DNA from: Anthoceros angustus
Lineage: Eukaryota > Streptophyta > Anthocerotopsida > Anthocerotales > Anthocerotaceae
Length of the DNA: 64,000 nucleotides
Assembly: GCA_010909165.1 (NCBI GenBank)
Contig: VJWM01000239.1
Coordinates: 1 to 64,000, forward strand
Direction of reading: 5' to 3'
The translations under genes were made by a program, and so were the position numbers. Of the stretch, positions 55,180 to 64,000 are shown piece by piece. The notes under the pieces are model-generated. The model was not told the DNA's origin and searched no databases. It worked only from the letters and a program-made list of their open reading frames with translations. The stretch's first letter is position 1; every line of letters begins with the position of its first letter.

Positions 55180-56751
55180 ATGGCAGGCCCGATAAGAAGC
55201 TCGGGCGCAGCCGTGGGCCTCACATCGACCGCCGCTCATTCTTCTCTGTTGTCTCCTTGTGACAGTCTCGGGGTTCAGCGGCGTAGCGTGGTGAGCTTGA
55301 GGCGTGCCGGAGATCCTTCTTCTGGTGAGTTTGATCTCAGAGTGAGCGGCATGTTCTTCCGAAGCTTGCCTATTGAGGGAATTGAATTGTGCTGACGCTT
55401 CTTCTTGCAGGTCCGATGGGACTTCAGGCTGCACTCGTGGAATCGGAAGGTGTGGAGGAGGTCGTGGTCTCCAAGTACGAGGCTCTGTTGCGGGCCTCAG
55501 CCGCGGGTTCGAACCTTCCCGGGAACAGGGACTTGAGGCTGGAGAGGAGCAGTCCCTGGAATCCGGCCAACTTGCTCTTCACCACGGACTACGACAACAC
55601 TTGCACTGTGGAGGACTCCTGTCAGCTTCTGGTCTGGGCCAAGGAGCATTCCGCGGACGTTTCGGACAACACGATGGCGAAGGCGTATGATGACCTGTGG
55701 GAGGAGTATGAGAAGATGATCAAGGATAATGCTGCGTCGGGAGGGGATGCGGACGGGGGGGAGCCGAGCACTAGCTATGGTTTAGCTACGGGGATTGATC
55801 CCCGGCTGGAGTTGGCGGTTCAAGGCTTCTCTGTGGCTCGGCAACAATTTGGTAGTAGGAGCATGCGGGAAGCACTGAAGCGTGTGGCGACTGTGGAGTA
55901 TGTCATGAATGATGTAAGGAGGTTCACCGTGCTGGGAAGTCATTTCCTGTTTGGTGCTGTGATGGTTGCTGGCTAGTCAGGTGCTCATGGAAGACGGATT
56001 TGTGTGATGCTGTGCAGAAAGTCATGACAACAGGGTTTTTGAGAGGTTTAAGGAAGGAGGCCATTCTTGCTGCTGGAAAGCGGATCGATTTTCAGACTCA
56101 TTGCCCGAGCGTGCTTTCCAGATTGGCAGCTCTAGGAACAACAGTCCATGTCATCTCTGCCAACTGGTCCAGGGCTCTGGTTTACGGAGGACTGTCTTTC
56201 TTGCCTGGTGAGCATGCTGTTTTCAGCTATGGCCGTTTTTCCATCATGGTGCCAAATGTAAGTCCTAACCTTGCACAATCCTTCCTGCAGAAGAGCGATT
56301 GCTCGTTCACAGCAACGAGTTAGAATTCGATGATGCTGGATACACCACCGGATACTTCCAAAACCTAGTTACAAATGCGTTCGACAAGGAGAGAGTGCAA
56401 CAAGCCTTGAGAAAGATGATGCGGACGGAGGAGGAGAAGATGGTGGTGTACTTGGGGGACGCCCCGACGGACTTGTTGGCCCTGTTAGATGCAGATCTTG
56501 GCATCGTCATGGGCCAGAGAGCTGCTCTTCGAAGCCTATTGGATCAAAACGGTATCCAGCTGAGGCCTCTGGGAGAAGCTGCCGCCCTTTTGGCAACCGG
56601 TCAACTAACGAGCTTCCGACAGTCTGGGTTCCTGTTCCAGGCCACCGGCTGGGAGGATGTGGAGGCGTGCTTGTTTGGAGCTGAGCTGGAGCTCGATTTT
56701 CTTCCCAGTCTTGACATGCCTATGGCTCATCAAATTAGAGTTGTAGGATGA
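55180..56751 (+). CDS. HAD-superfamily phosphatase, stand-alone relative of the TH2 C-terminal domain
   Basis: Four exons: 55180-55324, 55411-55913, 56018-56207 and 56291-56751, giving 432 aa. The first 60 residues (MAGPIRSSGAAVGLTS...) are Ser/Arg-rich without acidic residues early on, fitting an organelle transit peptide. HAD motif I is DYDNT (about 108-112, in 'LLFTTDYDNTCTVEDSC'), motif II 'VHVISANWS', and motif IV 'VVYLGDAPTDLLALLDADLG'. In between, 'LLVHSNELEFDDAGYTTG' matches the HAD half of plant TH2, the mitochondrial thiamin-monophosphate phosphatase/aminopyrimidine hydrolase. TH2 normally carries an N-terminal TenA domain; here only about 95 residues precede motif I and none looks like TenA. 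A phosphatase acting on a small phosphorylated metabolite, perhaps thiamin monophosphate, is a reasonable inference. Confidence 0.85.
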
Positions 56752-56799
56752 CTGGTGTACGATGAGACGAAATTAGAGTTGTAGGACAAGATCACAGGG

Positions 56800-57640
56800 T
56801 GATTCCGGTGCCATTTGCCTCTGGAATTGAAAACCTGCTATATTCTTAACATTCTTACCAACGTGAATAATCCACTCAGCAGTGTGAATTACCTTGTCTG
56901 TTTGGGTGGCCTCCTCTGGCATTTCCCCTTATCAAATTGTTGGCATTTCCACCATTTCTCGTACTTTGAACCGTTTGAACCATATCCATGGAACCGTTCG
57001 AGTGTCCATGTCCGCTGACACAAGCGAAAAAGTGGCAGATCCACTTTTTCGCTTGTGTCTTCTAAAAGCATGGAGGTTGGTCTCCCGAATTTTGGGCGGT
57101 ACGCATGAAACCATGAAACATTCTGAGAAGCAGAGGGTAGATCCGTGTGTGGCTTGGATTATTGCGAGGACTTCTATGTGTTAACTCTTCTTGATGTAGC
57201 CATGTCCAACGGCCAGGGCCTCCTACTCGAGAAAATCTTCGAAAGGATGTGAGGAATTGGCGTCATGAAGTGTGAGGCCTTTCGCATGGCTGAAAACTTT
57301 CGTATGCCTGAACAAAGTCTTTCCAGAAGATCCCAGCTCGCATGCCCTCGGTGCAAGTAGCTTGGGCACGCCATATTCTTCATTCTTTATGTATTGGGAG
57401 CATGGCTGGTCCCACCCAGCTCGCATATTGGGAGCATGGCACGTCCCACCCAGCTCGCACTTGCAGTTGAGGTTCATGCAAGGAAGAAGAAGAACCACGA
57501 GGATGCCGCATGTGGACACCGGCGGATGGATCTGGTCTGGTTGTGGACCTCCATTCAGGAAGGGAATGAGTCTGAAGGTCACATGCATGCATATGTGGTT
57601 GAGGATGACTTTAATCAGGTATTTCCTTTCAAGGTAAAAC
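56800..57640 (-). repeat. Decayed copy A of the 11S-globulin upstream region
   Basis: 56810-56910 shares 'gtgccatttgcctctggaat' and 'gtgtgaattac' with copy B (58925-59030). 57470-57600 matches the region upstream of the intact 11S gene (62785-62930): 'aggttcatgcaaggaag', 'gatgccgcatgtggacac', 'ggatggatctggtc' and 'gtggacct.cat.caggaa.g'. No coding exon survives in this copy. RY-type CATGCA cores occur at 57475-57480 and in 'acatgcatgcatatg' (about 57581-57595). Confidence 0.65.
57017..57059. repeat. Perfect 19-bp inverted repeat with 5-base loop
   Basis: GACACAAGCGAAAAAGTGG (57017-57035), loop CAGAT, then the exact reverse complement (57041-57059). It would fold as a strong hairpin in RNA. 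It lies about 270 bases after the HAD gene stop. Confidence 0.9.
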
Positions 57641-57670
57641 CACAAAAACCATCCCGAGTAAAGGTAGACG

Positions 57671-57741
57671 TGCACCGGCCGGGAATCGAACCCGGGTCTG
57701 TACCGTGGCAGGGTACTATTCTACCACTAGACCACCGGTGC
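57671..57741 (-). tRNA. trnG-GCC: tRNA-Gly (anticodon GCC)
   Basis: The minus strand reads GCACCGGTGGTCTAGTGG..., with anticodon-loop CTGCCAC (anticodon GCC) and a T arm containing GGTTCGATTCC, and ends CCGGTGC plus discriminator A. The 7-base acceptor stem (GCACCGG/CCGGTGC) pairs perfectly; length 71. The internal A and B boxes are intact. It has the form of nuclear cytosolic plant tRNA-Gly genes. Start and end were set by the acceptor stem. Confidence 0.95.
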
Positions 57742-58920
57742 CTTCTGTGCTCACCGCTTCTGCAAGCTTAATTATCATTATTAACTTGAGCTGCTACGAC
57801 CCCAGCTCGGGGTTCGCACGCCTGCTTCTTTGGTGCTGACCATGAGCTTGATTTTCTGCCAAGTCTTCACTGCTTATGGTGTCCAAATGGCTTAGGCCAA
57901 ATGGACAAACATTTATAAGAACGCTGTGATTAAGCATCCTGAGCTTAAATCGGTACCTGAAGGCAGTGGATGCCTTGGTGCAGGTAGCTGAGCTTAGATC
58001 GGTACTTAGATGGGGTGCCTGAAGGGAGTGGATGCCCTTGGTGCAAGTAGCTTAGAATGGCTTAGGCCAAATGGACAAACATTTATAAGAACATTGTGAT
58101 TAAGCATCTTGAGCTTAGATCGGTACTTAGATAGGGTGCCTGAAGAGAGTGGATGCCTTTGGTGCAAGTAGTTTAGGCACACCATGGTACAAGTTGTTAA
58201 GTACCAAGTCCCATGACGGAAATCCGTCCTTTGTAGACTTAAATAAAATTCTTCTTCTTCTTATGTACCAACTAGCTCCTACACGGGATTCAGGTCATTG
58301 TTAGAATCCGTCCTTAGTAGACTTAAATAAAATTCTTCTTCTTCTTCTTATGTGCCAACTAGCTCCTACACGGGATTCAGGTCATTGTTAGAGATTTTGC
58401 TATGAGCTACATGAGTAGATAGATGTCCTTGGAAAGAAGGCCAAGGCTAAGTAGATGGCCAATGGCCTATCAGGTTAAGTACGAATAACCTCACTACCAA
58501 GAGTATATAACTTAGACTCTGTAGTACTTAAGACATACAAGCACCTAAATAGCTTGTAGACAGCTTTGCTGTTGTCCGAAGGTGTCGCGTGTAATCCCTT
58601 TGGAAGATAATGGCCAGCGGGTGCCCTGCTTGTCACATACACACATACACAAATTGCAGATTAGTGAGGCCTCCTGATGTTCCAAGCTCTGCAATCCCTG
58701 ATGGGCAATGTGCGATTATTAGCCCCAAGGTTAGCAACATCCAACAAAGGATTTGTTAGGATACATCAGCATCCGGAGACCTTGCCCCTGAAATTACAAA
58801 ATACGGCAGCATTGAATCTACACTTTAGAGGATTCAGGTCGATTTGACGATGTTTACAGGAGAGCGAAATGCTCTGAGGGATCGTGTCTTCGAAGAAACC
58901 AAAATGTGTCTGCCAGGGTG
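57742..58920. repeat. Intergenic region of imperfect direct repeats
   Basis: A unit of about 175 bases ('ggccaaatggacaaacattt' ... 'gagcttagatcggtacttag' ... 'gtgcctgaagggagtggatg') occurs at about 57890-58060 and 58065-58180. A second unit of about 105 bases ('agacttaaataaaattcttc' ... 'caactagctcctacacggga' ... 'ttcaggtcattgttag') occurs at about 58232-58301 and 58318-58391. No gene is supported. Confidence 0.75.
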
Positions 58921-58924
58921 TTTC

Positions 58925-59540
58925 TAGTGCCATTTGCCTCTAGAATTAGAGTCGAGGGATTCGAGATTAAAAAAAATCCCTGAACACTGTGAATTTCATC
59001 ATTGTGAATTACTTGAAGTCTCCAACAACGTTTGCACTGTTGCAGGGCCTGTTTCTTACCTTTGAAAGTCTTTCTATCCCGGTTGTCAAGGAAATCCTAT
59101 GAAGAAAAAATCGATCCAATGATGTTCATAAGAGAGCCAAATGCTATACGAGATCGAGGTCTTTCGAAAAGATGGATTTACCAGAGAGATGGCCACAAGC
59201 AGGCACAGCGCAATACCGGCCCATTTGAGAGCAGCAGCCATTCCAACTGTACCACGGATGTTAGAAGTCTCACAGGATTGCAGAGCTGTTGCTGCGTATG
59301 TATTCAGTTGAACAGGCTAGGTTGACATGTGGACCTACATTGAGGAACGAAATGAGTATGATGAATGTGCTTATGCTTCCATGTCATGTCGTTTGGCACT
59401 GGATGGCCCGTTTCGCTATCATTTCTCTCCTGCTTATGTATGCGGATGTTATGGATTGGGTCGGCTTCTATCTGGTCTTTTTAAAGATAGAGAAAGGACA
59501 GAGTATTTGGCCCGGTGTCGTTAAAAGCAGGTCAATAAAA
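58925..59540 (-). pseudogene. Decayed copy B of the 11S-globulin 5' end and upstream region
   Basis: 59170-59290 aligns with the signal-peptide part of exon 1 of the intact gene at 62560-62680: 'cagagagatggccac', 'caggcacagcgcaa..ccggcccatttg', 'taccacggatgtt.gaagtctc'. The ATG equivalent and frame are lost. 59325-59480 matches the intact upstream region ('gtggacctacat', 'aggaacgaaatgag', 'gaatgtgct.atgct'). The segment at 59485-59540 matches 63425-63480, so the duplicated block extended that far. Confidence 0.7.
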
Positions 59541-59900
59541 TAAAAAGTATATTTAACTTTCCGTTTTAGAAGAACAGAGCCTACAAACGCGAACTTCCCA
59601 AATTAAACTTGGGGTCAAAAATGGTGACTCCAAGGTAAGTCCTTGATAATAGAATTTACCCACGTTATTGTAGTCCCTAGAACTGAACCTCATCATCTTT
59701 GTCTCGCGAAGATTAGCAGAAAGACCCTTGACAATGTAAAAGTCCGAGAGCACACATCAAGTTGCAGCAAACCTTTAACGGTGTAGGAGAAAAGGACAAT
59801 ATCATTAACATAAAGTAGGACAATATCATCAACATAAAGTAGGATTGGAATACTGAAAGTAGGATCGGAATACTGAAAGTAGGATCAGAATATTGTTAAG
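59541..59900 (-). pseudogene. LINE reverse-transcriptase fragment
   Basis: The minus strand encodes 'LYVNDIVLFSYTVKGLL' (the Y-x-D-D box of LINE reverse transcriptase with one Asp changed to Asn; plus about 59770-59820) and, after a frameshift, 'FYIVKGLSANLRETKMM' and 'NVGKFYYQGLTLE'. The YVDD-coding segment is itself duplicated ('ggacaatatcat.aacataa' twice). Dead element. Confidence 0.65.
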
Positions 59901-60953
59901 GAACAAATGGGCACTGCAATCATTAAACACCGGTGCATCCTTCTGCCATTGCACACAATTAATTGCAGTGCTAAAAGAAATTCAGTTGTAGTGGTGAAGG
60001 ATTATTGAAAGCTTTGGAAAGGAGCACATTTGAAGATCAGAGTTTCAAGCAAAGCTCACTTGGCAATGCTTTCAAGGCGATTGCACGTGAGCTAAATATC
60101 CCACTTGCTTAGAGTTTCAAGCAAAGCTCACTTGGCAATGCTTTCAAGGAGATTGCACGTGAGCTAAATATCCCACTTGCTTGGGTGTGACTGTTACACA
60201 TGTATCCATACATGTGAAGAACTGAAGAAGCTACCTCACCTACACTCCAGAGATTCAAATGCTTCCAACTTCCGATGGTTAAGACAGAGTGAAAGCACTT
60301 AGGCTGTCTTTGTAGGGTTCGACCCTGTACTGATCGTCCATGGTTGGTATAGCACGACGAACTAGCTACCATGGTATAACACGACGAACTAGCTAGCTCC
60401 TGGGACGTCAGTCTTCTTCTGGAGGAGAGATTTATGTGAGAATTAGATTTCGAAGTGGCCCAAATGATAAGGAGCGTACAGTCTGTCGAGACAATACTCA
60501 ATGAGCCAAGATACCTCTAGACTCCGAGGAGCTTAGGAAATCCTCCAACCACAATGCTAGATACTCGACAATACTCAATGAGCCAAGATACCTCTCCGAG
60601 GAGCTTAGGAAATCCTCCAACCACAATGCTAGATATCATCAACAGGTATGATAGCCATGCAGTCGAGCGAAGAACATACTGAACGCATTTGATTACTTCT
60701 TCGCACCAACCTGGACTTGGCAGGTGTCCTACGTCACTCAACTGCACGTTGAGCTGGGCGAACAAAAGCATGATTTCAAAGCCCATGAAGTTCATGGCTT
60801 CACGTTTATTCCTATGGCTGAAGTCTTTTCTGGAGAACAAAAGCCACTCGACATTCAGGTCTTTCAATCTACCAAGACACTTGATCTATCCCGCATGAAA
60901 GAAAACCTGCCGCCCTACTACGGGCTCTAAGCCTTTGGCTCAGCATAAAACAT
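59901..60953. repeat. Intergenic region with two tandem duplications
   Basis: A 78-base segment starting 'agagtttcaagcaaagctca' is duplicated in tandem (about 60032-60109 and 60110-60187). A segment of about 80 bases containing 'aggagcttaggaaatcctcc' and 'aaccacaatgctagat' is duplicated at 60528-60575 and 60598-60634. Short frames at 60689-60930 are open but show no family; not called. Confidence 0.6.
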
Positions 60954-62624
60954 CTAAAACCCTGTGCTGCGGCGGCGACGGCCTGGCACTGGCAGCAGTA
61001 TGGCTTCCCTCTGGCGCCTCTCCCTTGCCTCCCGAATGTGCTCGACGTCCACATTAGCCGCCGCCGCTGCCACCTCCTCTGGAAGATTCTTCAGCACTGA
61101 AGTCCTGCCCGCCAGCGCCTCAACAAGCGGCCTGCAAATGCAAATGCACCGAACGTGACACTCATCAGAACTGCAATCGTGTGATGGGCAGGGGCAAGTG
61201 TAGGTGACGAGAGCTGCAGGAAGCCTCACTGGTCTGTGGTGTAGAAGCTGATCCATTCCAGGCCTTCCTCTCCTGCCCTGACGCCGTGGGCGTGGAAGCG
61301 GGGGATCACGTACACCTCGCCCTCCCTCACCTCCGTGTCCACCAGGCTCTCGCCACTGCTGCCCACGATCTCCAAACGCCCGTTGCCCCGCTGGAAGAAG
61401 ACCACCTCGTGGCCTGTGGGAGACCACTGGGGAGCCAGAATCGCGTCCTGAAGAAAGCATTCACAGGGAAATCAGGAATCGATGTGATTCTTCATGGTGG
61501 ACCTCGAGCACGGAATCGCTTGCCGATCGGAACCCACCCGCTCCAGGCGACCGTACGTGAGGCCCAGGTTGACGGCCTCCAGGATGGGCAGCTTGAATCT
61601 GTTGACGCTGTTGTAGAATCCGGCGTCGGGGACGCGGACGTCGGCAGAGCCTTCCCGGACGTTGTACACGTGCTCTCCGGTGGCCAGGTACTCGCGGAGG
61701 TCGGGATCGGTGTGGTGGCCTCTGTGGCTGGCGGAGGCTCCTCCTTCTCCCCTGTTAGCCCGGGAGATCTGCGGGATGTCCAGGTCGCGTTCCAGCTGCA
61801 CGATGCCCACGCCGTGCTGGCTCTCCAGGAGCTGCTCCACTCGCCTCTCGTCCAGGTCCCAGGCGTCGGCCAGAAATTCCCTTCTGAACCCGTGCAGAAT
61901 TCCTCCGTACCTCTGCTGCTCCTGCGGAGAGATCCGCCGCCTGCCTTCTCCTTCTTCTTCACCTCGTCCGGCGCCGGCCAGAGAGAAGCTCTGGGCGCCA
62001 CGGATCCACACAATGGTAAGTTTGAACACTGCAATCCACACCTCCAGAAAGACGATCGGTTACCACTCACAGTGTATTCGCCTTGGTAGGGTCCAGCAGA
62101 TGTCTCCGCCAGCCCGATGATGCGCAACTCGCTGCTGCCGCCGTTGTAGAACCATCCAGCGATTCCCCGAGGGAAGGCCACCACATCGCCCCGCCTGATC
62201 CGGCGCACGTGGGAAGCTTCTCCGACAGAGTAGCCGGACAGGAGTCCCACATAGCCCTCTCCTGGCAGTGCCACGCGAGCAGCCGGTCGTTTCAGTCGAC
62301 ATCGGATGCATTGTCGAGATCGCCACTTTTGCAGCTCAGGAAAGGCCGGGTCATGAGAGACGTACCTTCCTCCACGTATTTGAGGACAGCAGAATTGGAG
62401 TACTTGGGAAGGTACAGGCCACGCTGCCCGAGCGTGATTCTGGCCGCTGCGATGTTGGCGTCTCTGATGGCCCGGATATTGGACCACGCGTGGATGCTTC
62501 CTCCATCGGTGCGAAGACGTTCTTGCGGCTCGCCCAGCCGGAGCTCCTCACGCTGGGCACTTGCCAGAGAGATGGCCACGAGCAGGGCCAGCGCAAGGCC
62601 GGCCCATTTGTCAGCAGAACCCAT
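60954..62624 (-). CDS. 11S-globulin-like (legumin-type) two-cupin protein
   Basis: Five exons on the minus strand: 62624-62366, 62261-62071, 61990-61538, 61447-61230 and 61131-60954, giving 432 aa. The acceptor of exon 3 is the least certain; an alternative keeps a few more residues. A signal peptide is clear (MGSADKWAGLALALLVAISL, then ASAQ). Cupin 1 contains 'AARITLGQRGLYLPKYSNS' and 'VAFPRGIAGWFYNGGSSEL'; cupin 2 contains 'FKLPILEAVNLGLTYGRLER', 'AILAPQWSPTGHEVVFFQRG' and 'GEVYVIPRFHAHGV'; it ends 'ALAGRTSVLKNLPEEVAAAA', the classic 11S C-terminal helix. 11S proteins are vacuolar storage proteins of seeds, with related proteins in spores. I see no cysteine anywhere in the predicted protein and no Asn-Gly processing site between the cupins, unlike seed 11S globulins. 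RY-type motifs lie upstream. Confidence 0.87.
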
Positions 62625-62784
62625 TTCGAGCTCTACCACGGATGTTGGAGTCTCGCAAGGCGCTGAAAGAAGGACGATGCGACTGGATGAATGCAGTACT
62701 GCAGAGCTGTTGATCAGCAAGCTTATGTATTGGGAACCCGGCAGGCGGATATAGCAAGTCCCAGCTCGCAATCGCAGTCTGGCA

Positions 62785-62930
62785 GTTTAGGTTCATGCAA
62801 GGAAGGGAATAAGAGGGATGCTGCATGCGGACACGGCCGCATGGATCTGGTCAGCCTGTGGACCTACATACAGGAACGAAATGAGTGTGAATGTGCTCAT
62901 GCTCCCATGTGATGTCAATGGCACTTGATA
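62785..62930 (-). promoter_or_regulatory. Upstream region of the 11S gene with RY-type motifs
   Basis: CATGCA at 62794-62799 and TGCATG at 62822-62827 are RY cores, bound in seed plants by B3 factors of the ABI3/FUS3 type. The surrounding 150 bases are conserved in two decayed copies of this locus (57470-57600 and 59325-59480). Whether the motifs work here is inference. No TATA box was assigned. Confidence 0.5.
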
Positions 62931-63084
62931 CAAGAAGATAGCCCATTTGCCCATTCCTCACATGCTTGATGCGGCTGATCATGTTGTTATGCGGTTGATA
63001 AGGATTGGGGTGGCCTTTAACGGGTTTAGCTTTTCAGCGTACCACTGGTAATATTATTTCCATAGATCTTTCCCACCACGTACG

Positions 63085-63160
63085 GGAGGCGCCAGCCGGA
63101 GTCGAACCCGGATCTGCCCACGGGGAGGACGTTCTCGTTACCACCAAGAGGACAATAACT
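63085..63160 (-). pseudogene. tRNA-Gly-like pseudogene (CCC-type)
   Basis: The minus strand ends TCCGGGTTCGACTCCGGCTGGCGC, a T arm and 3' acceptor half with a B box. The anticodon loop region has CTCCCCG. The 5' acceptor half that should pair with CTGGCGC is missing or diverged, so it cannot fold as a proper tRNA. Confidence 0.55.
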
Positions 63161-63235
63161 ACAACAACTTCATTTATGTCCACTAGCATAAAAGAACCAT
63201 CATGGACAGAATTTGGATAAAGGAGGGTGTACATG

Positions 63236-63256
63236 TACGTACGTACGTACGTACGT
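63236..63256. repeat. (ACGT/GTAC)n short palindromic run
   Basis: The tetranucleotide 'cgta' is repeated about five times (63237-63255) and is self-complementary. It is a simple repeat. Confidence 0.85.
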
Positions 63257-63419
63257 TTGTACTAAAGAAAGTGAAATAGGGGGAATAAAAGGCGGAGCAA
63301 AGACAAGAAAGTTATAGGGACAACATATGATCAAGCAGCATCATCTCATAACGACATAGAGCATAGAGCTTGGGAATATGAAAGGAAAAAAATCGCCATT
63401 CGGAAAAACCTGCACACTA

Positions 63420-63545
63420 AAAAAGGGTAGAGTACTTGGCCATGACATCGTTAAAAGAAGGGCAATAAAATAAAAAGTGTATTTCGCATTCCTTAGTGCA
63501 ATAAAATAAAAAGTGTATTTCGCATTCCTTAGTTGAGGAGCAAAA
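63420..63545. repeat. Duplicated AT-rich block shared with copy B, with an internal direct repeat
   Basis: 'gtacttggccatgacatcgt' and 'caataaaataaaaagtgtat' match 59500-59555. Inside, 'gcaataaaataaaaagtgta' plus 'tttcgcattccttag' occurs twice in tandem. Confidence 0.7.
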
Positions 63546-63639
63546 CCTGGAAACGCAGTCACTCTATCTTAAACTCCCACATTTGTTTCAAGCATACTAA
63601 TGCACTAATAAGGTCAGATAAAAAAGGAAGACCCTCGTA

Positions 63640-64000
63640 GTGATTTCAAATTGAGGTGCTATGAATAAGCTGGCAAAAGCATTCCTAATATCTTCATAGA
63701 CAGGGCAGAGGAAAACAAAGTGTTCATGAGTCTTAACATCCCTGTTGCATAACTTGTGTATTGTATGGCCTCAAATAGGCACGTCTATTGGACTCAATCC
63801 TTAAGATGGTGAGACCCCACATGAAGATGAGCCATAATCATCCTAAGCTTGAAGGACGCATGATTGCAAAGATAGAGTGGAAGCAAGAGTCTTTCAGACT
63901 TGGAAAGGATACGAAACAATTATTTGGAAGTTTGGAGTTTAGTGGATAGAATCGAGAGACAGGAGACCAAGTGTGGGAGAGATAGGCAAATCAATTCATT
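63640..64000 (-). pseudogene. LINE 3' fragment (zf-RVT-like)
   Basis: The minus strand encodes 'NRDVKTHEHFVFLCPVYEDI' followed by 'RNAFASLF', the T-x-x-H-x-F-x-C pattern at the end of the zf-RVT domain of plant LINEs, with upstream pieces ('MWGLTIL', 'RACLFEAIQYTS') in broken frames. It continues past the window edge. Confidence 0.55.

Noticed and set aside
60689-60930. Two overlapping plus-strand ORFs of about 68 aa
   Set aside because: Short, lie in duplicated DNA just beyond the 3' end of the 11S gene, and show no family.
61492-62487. A 331-aa minus-strand frame across the 11S gene
   Set aside because: It crosses introns and uses the wrong frame of exon 3; the spliced model restores the full 11S protein.

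Overview
The window looks like nuclear DNA of a land plant, most likely a non-seed plant. Genes have short GT-AG introns (about 70-150 bases). There is a plant tRNA-Gly, a Ty3/gypsy retrotransposon whose primer-binding site matches initiator tRNA-Met, LINE remnants, an 11S-globulin-like cupin gene, and a tandem cluster of intronless PLS-class PPR genes. Such PPR expansions are typical of hornworts, lycophytes and ferns. The short introns and tight spacing make a hornwort or Selaginella-like genome my best guess, but the sequence alone does not settle this.

Layout. 1-3.3 kb: decayed repeats and a gag fragment of one retroelement (minus strand). 3.34-10.96 kb: a decayed full-length Ty3/gypsy element on the minus strand with two LTRs of about 390 bp and an internal tandem duplication of its integrase region. 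11-17.5 kb: repeats, a minisatellite, one small unrecognised ORF, a 5S-rRNA-containing LTR-like segment and further retroelement debris. 17.5-25.7 kb: a 9-exon GPN3-type GTPase gene (plus strand) between two copies of one gene of unknown function (minus strand); the right copy is intact (7 exons, 906 aa) and the left copy is a truncated pseudogene. 26.3-29 kb: AT-rich, repeat-bearing intergenic DNA. 29.3-47.7 kb: six intact same-strand PPR genes plus two PPR pseudogene fragments, one of them inverted. 47.8-50.6 kb: LINE debris, a MITE-like element and several tandem repeats. 50.7-53.9 kb: a head-to-head pair, an organelle-type SAM O-methyltransferase (minus, 9 exons) and a DUF151 bifunctional-nuclease-like gene (plus, 3 exons). 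55.2-56.75 kb: a HAD phosphatase related to the C-terminal half of plant TH2. 56.8-64 kb: tRNA-Gly(GCC), several decayed copies of the 5' region of an 11S-globulin gene, the intact 11S-like gene (minus, 5 exons), a tRNA-Gly-like pseudogene and LINE remnants.

The most interesting structure is the PPR cluster. All six genes share an N-terminal block and a C-terminal block ending in E1-E2, but differ in the number of middle P-L-S triplets (312 bp each): 3, 5, 3, 3, 0 and 0. The framework residues hardly change, while the RNA-specifying positions (5 and last) differ between genes. All stop just after E2 without a DYW deaminase domain. This looks like an actively recombining factory of organelle RNA-binding specificities. 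Two further points are an 11S-like storage protein with no cysteine and no Asn-Gly processing site, and a stand-alone TH2-type phosphatase lacking the TenA domain.
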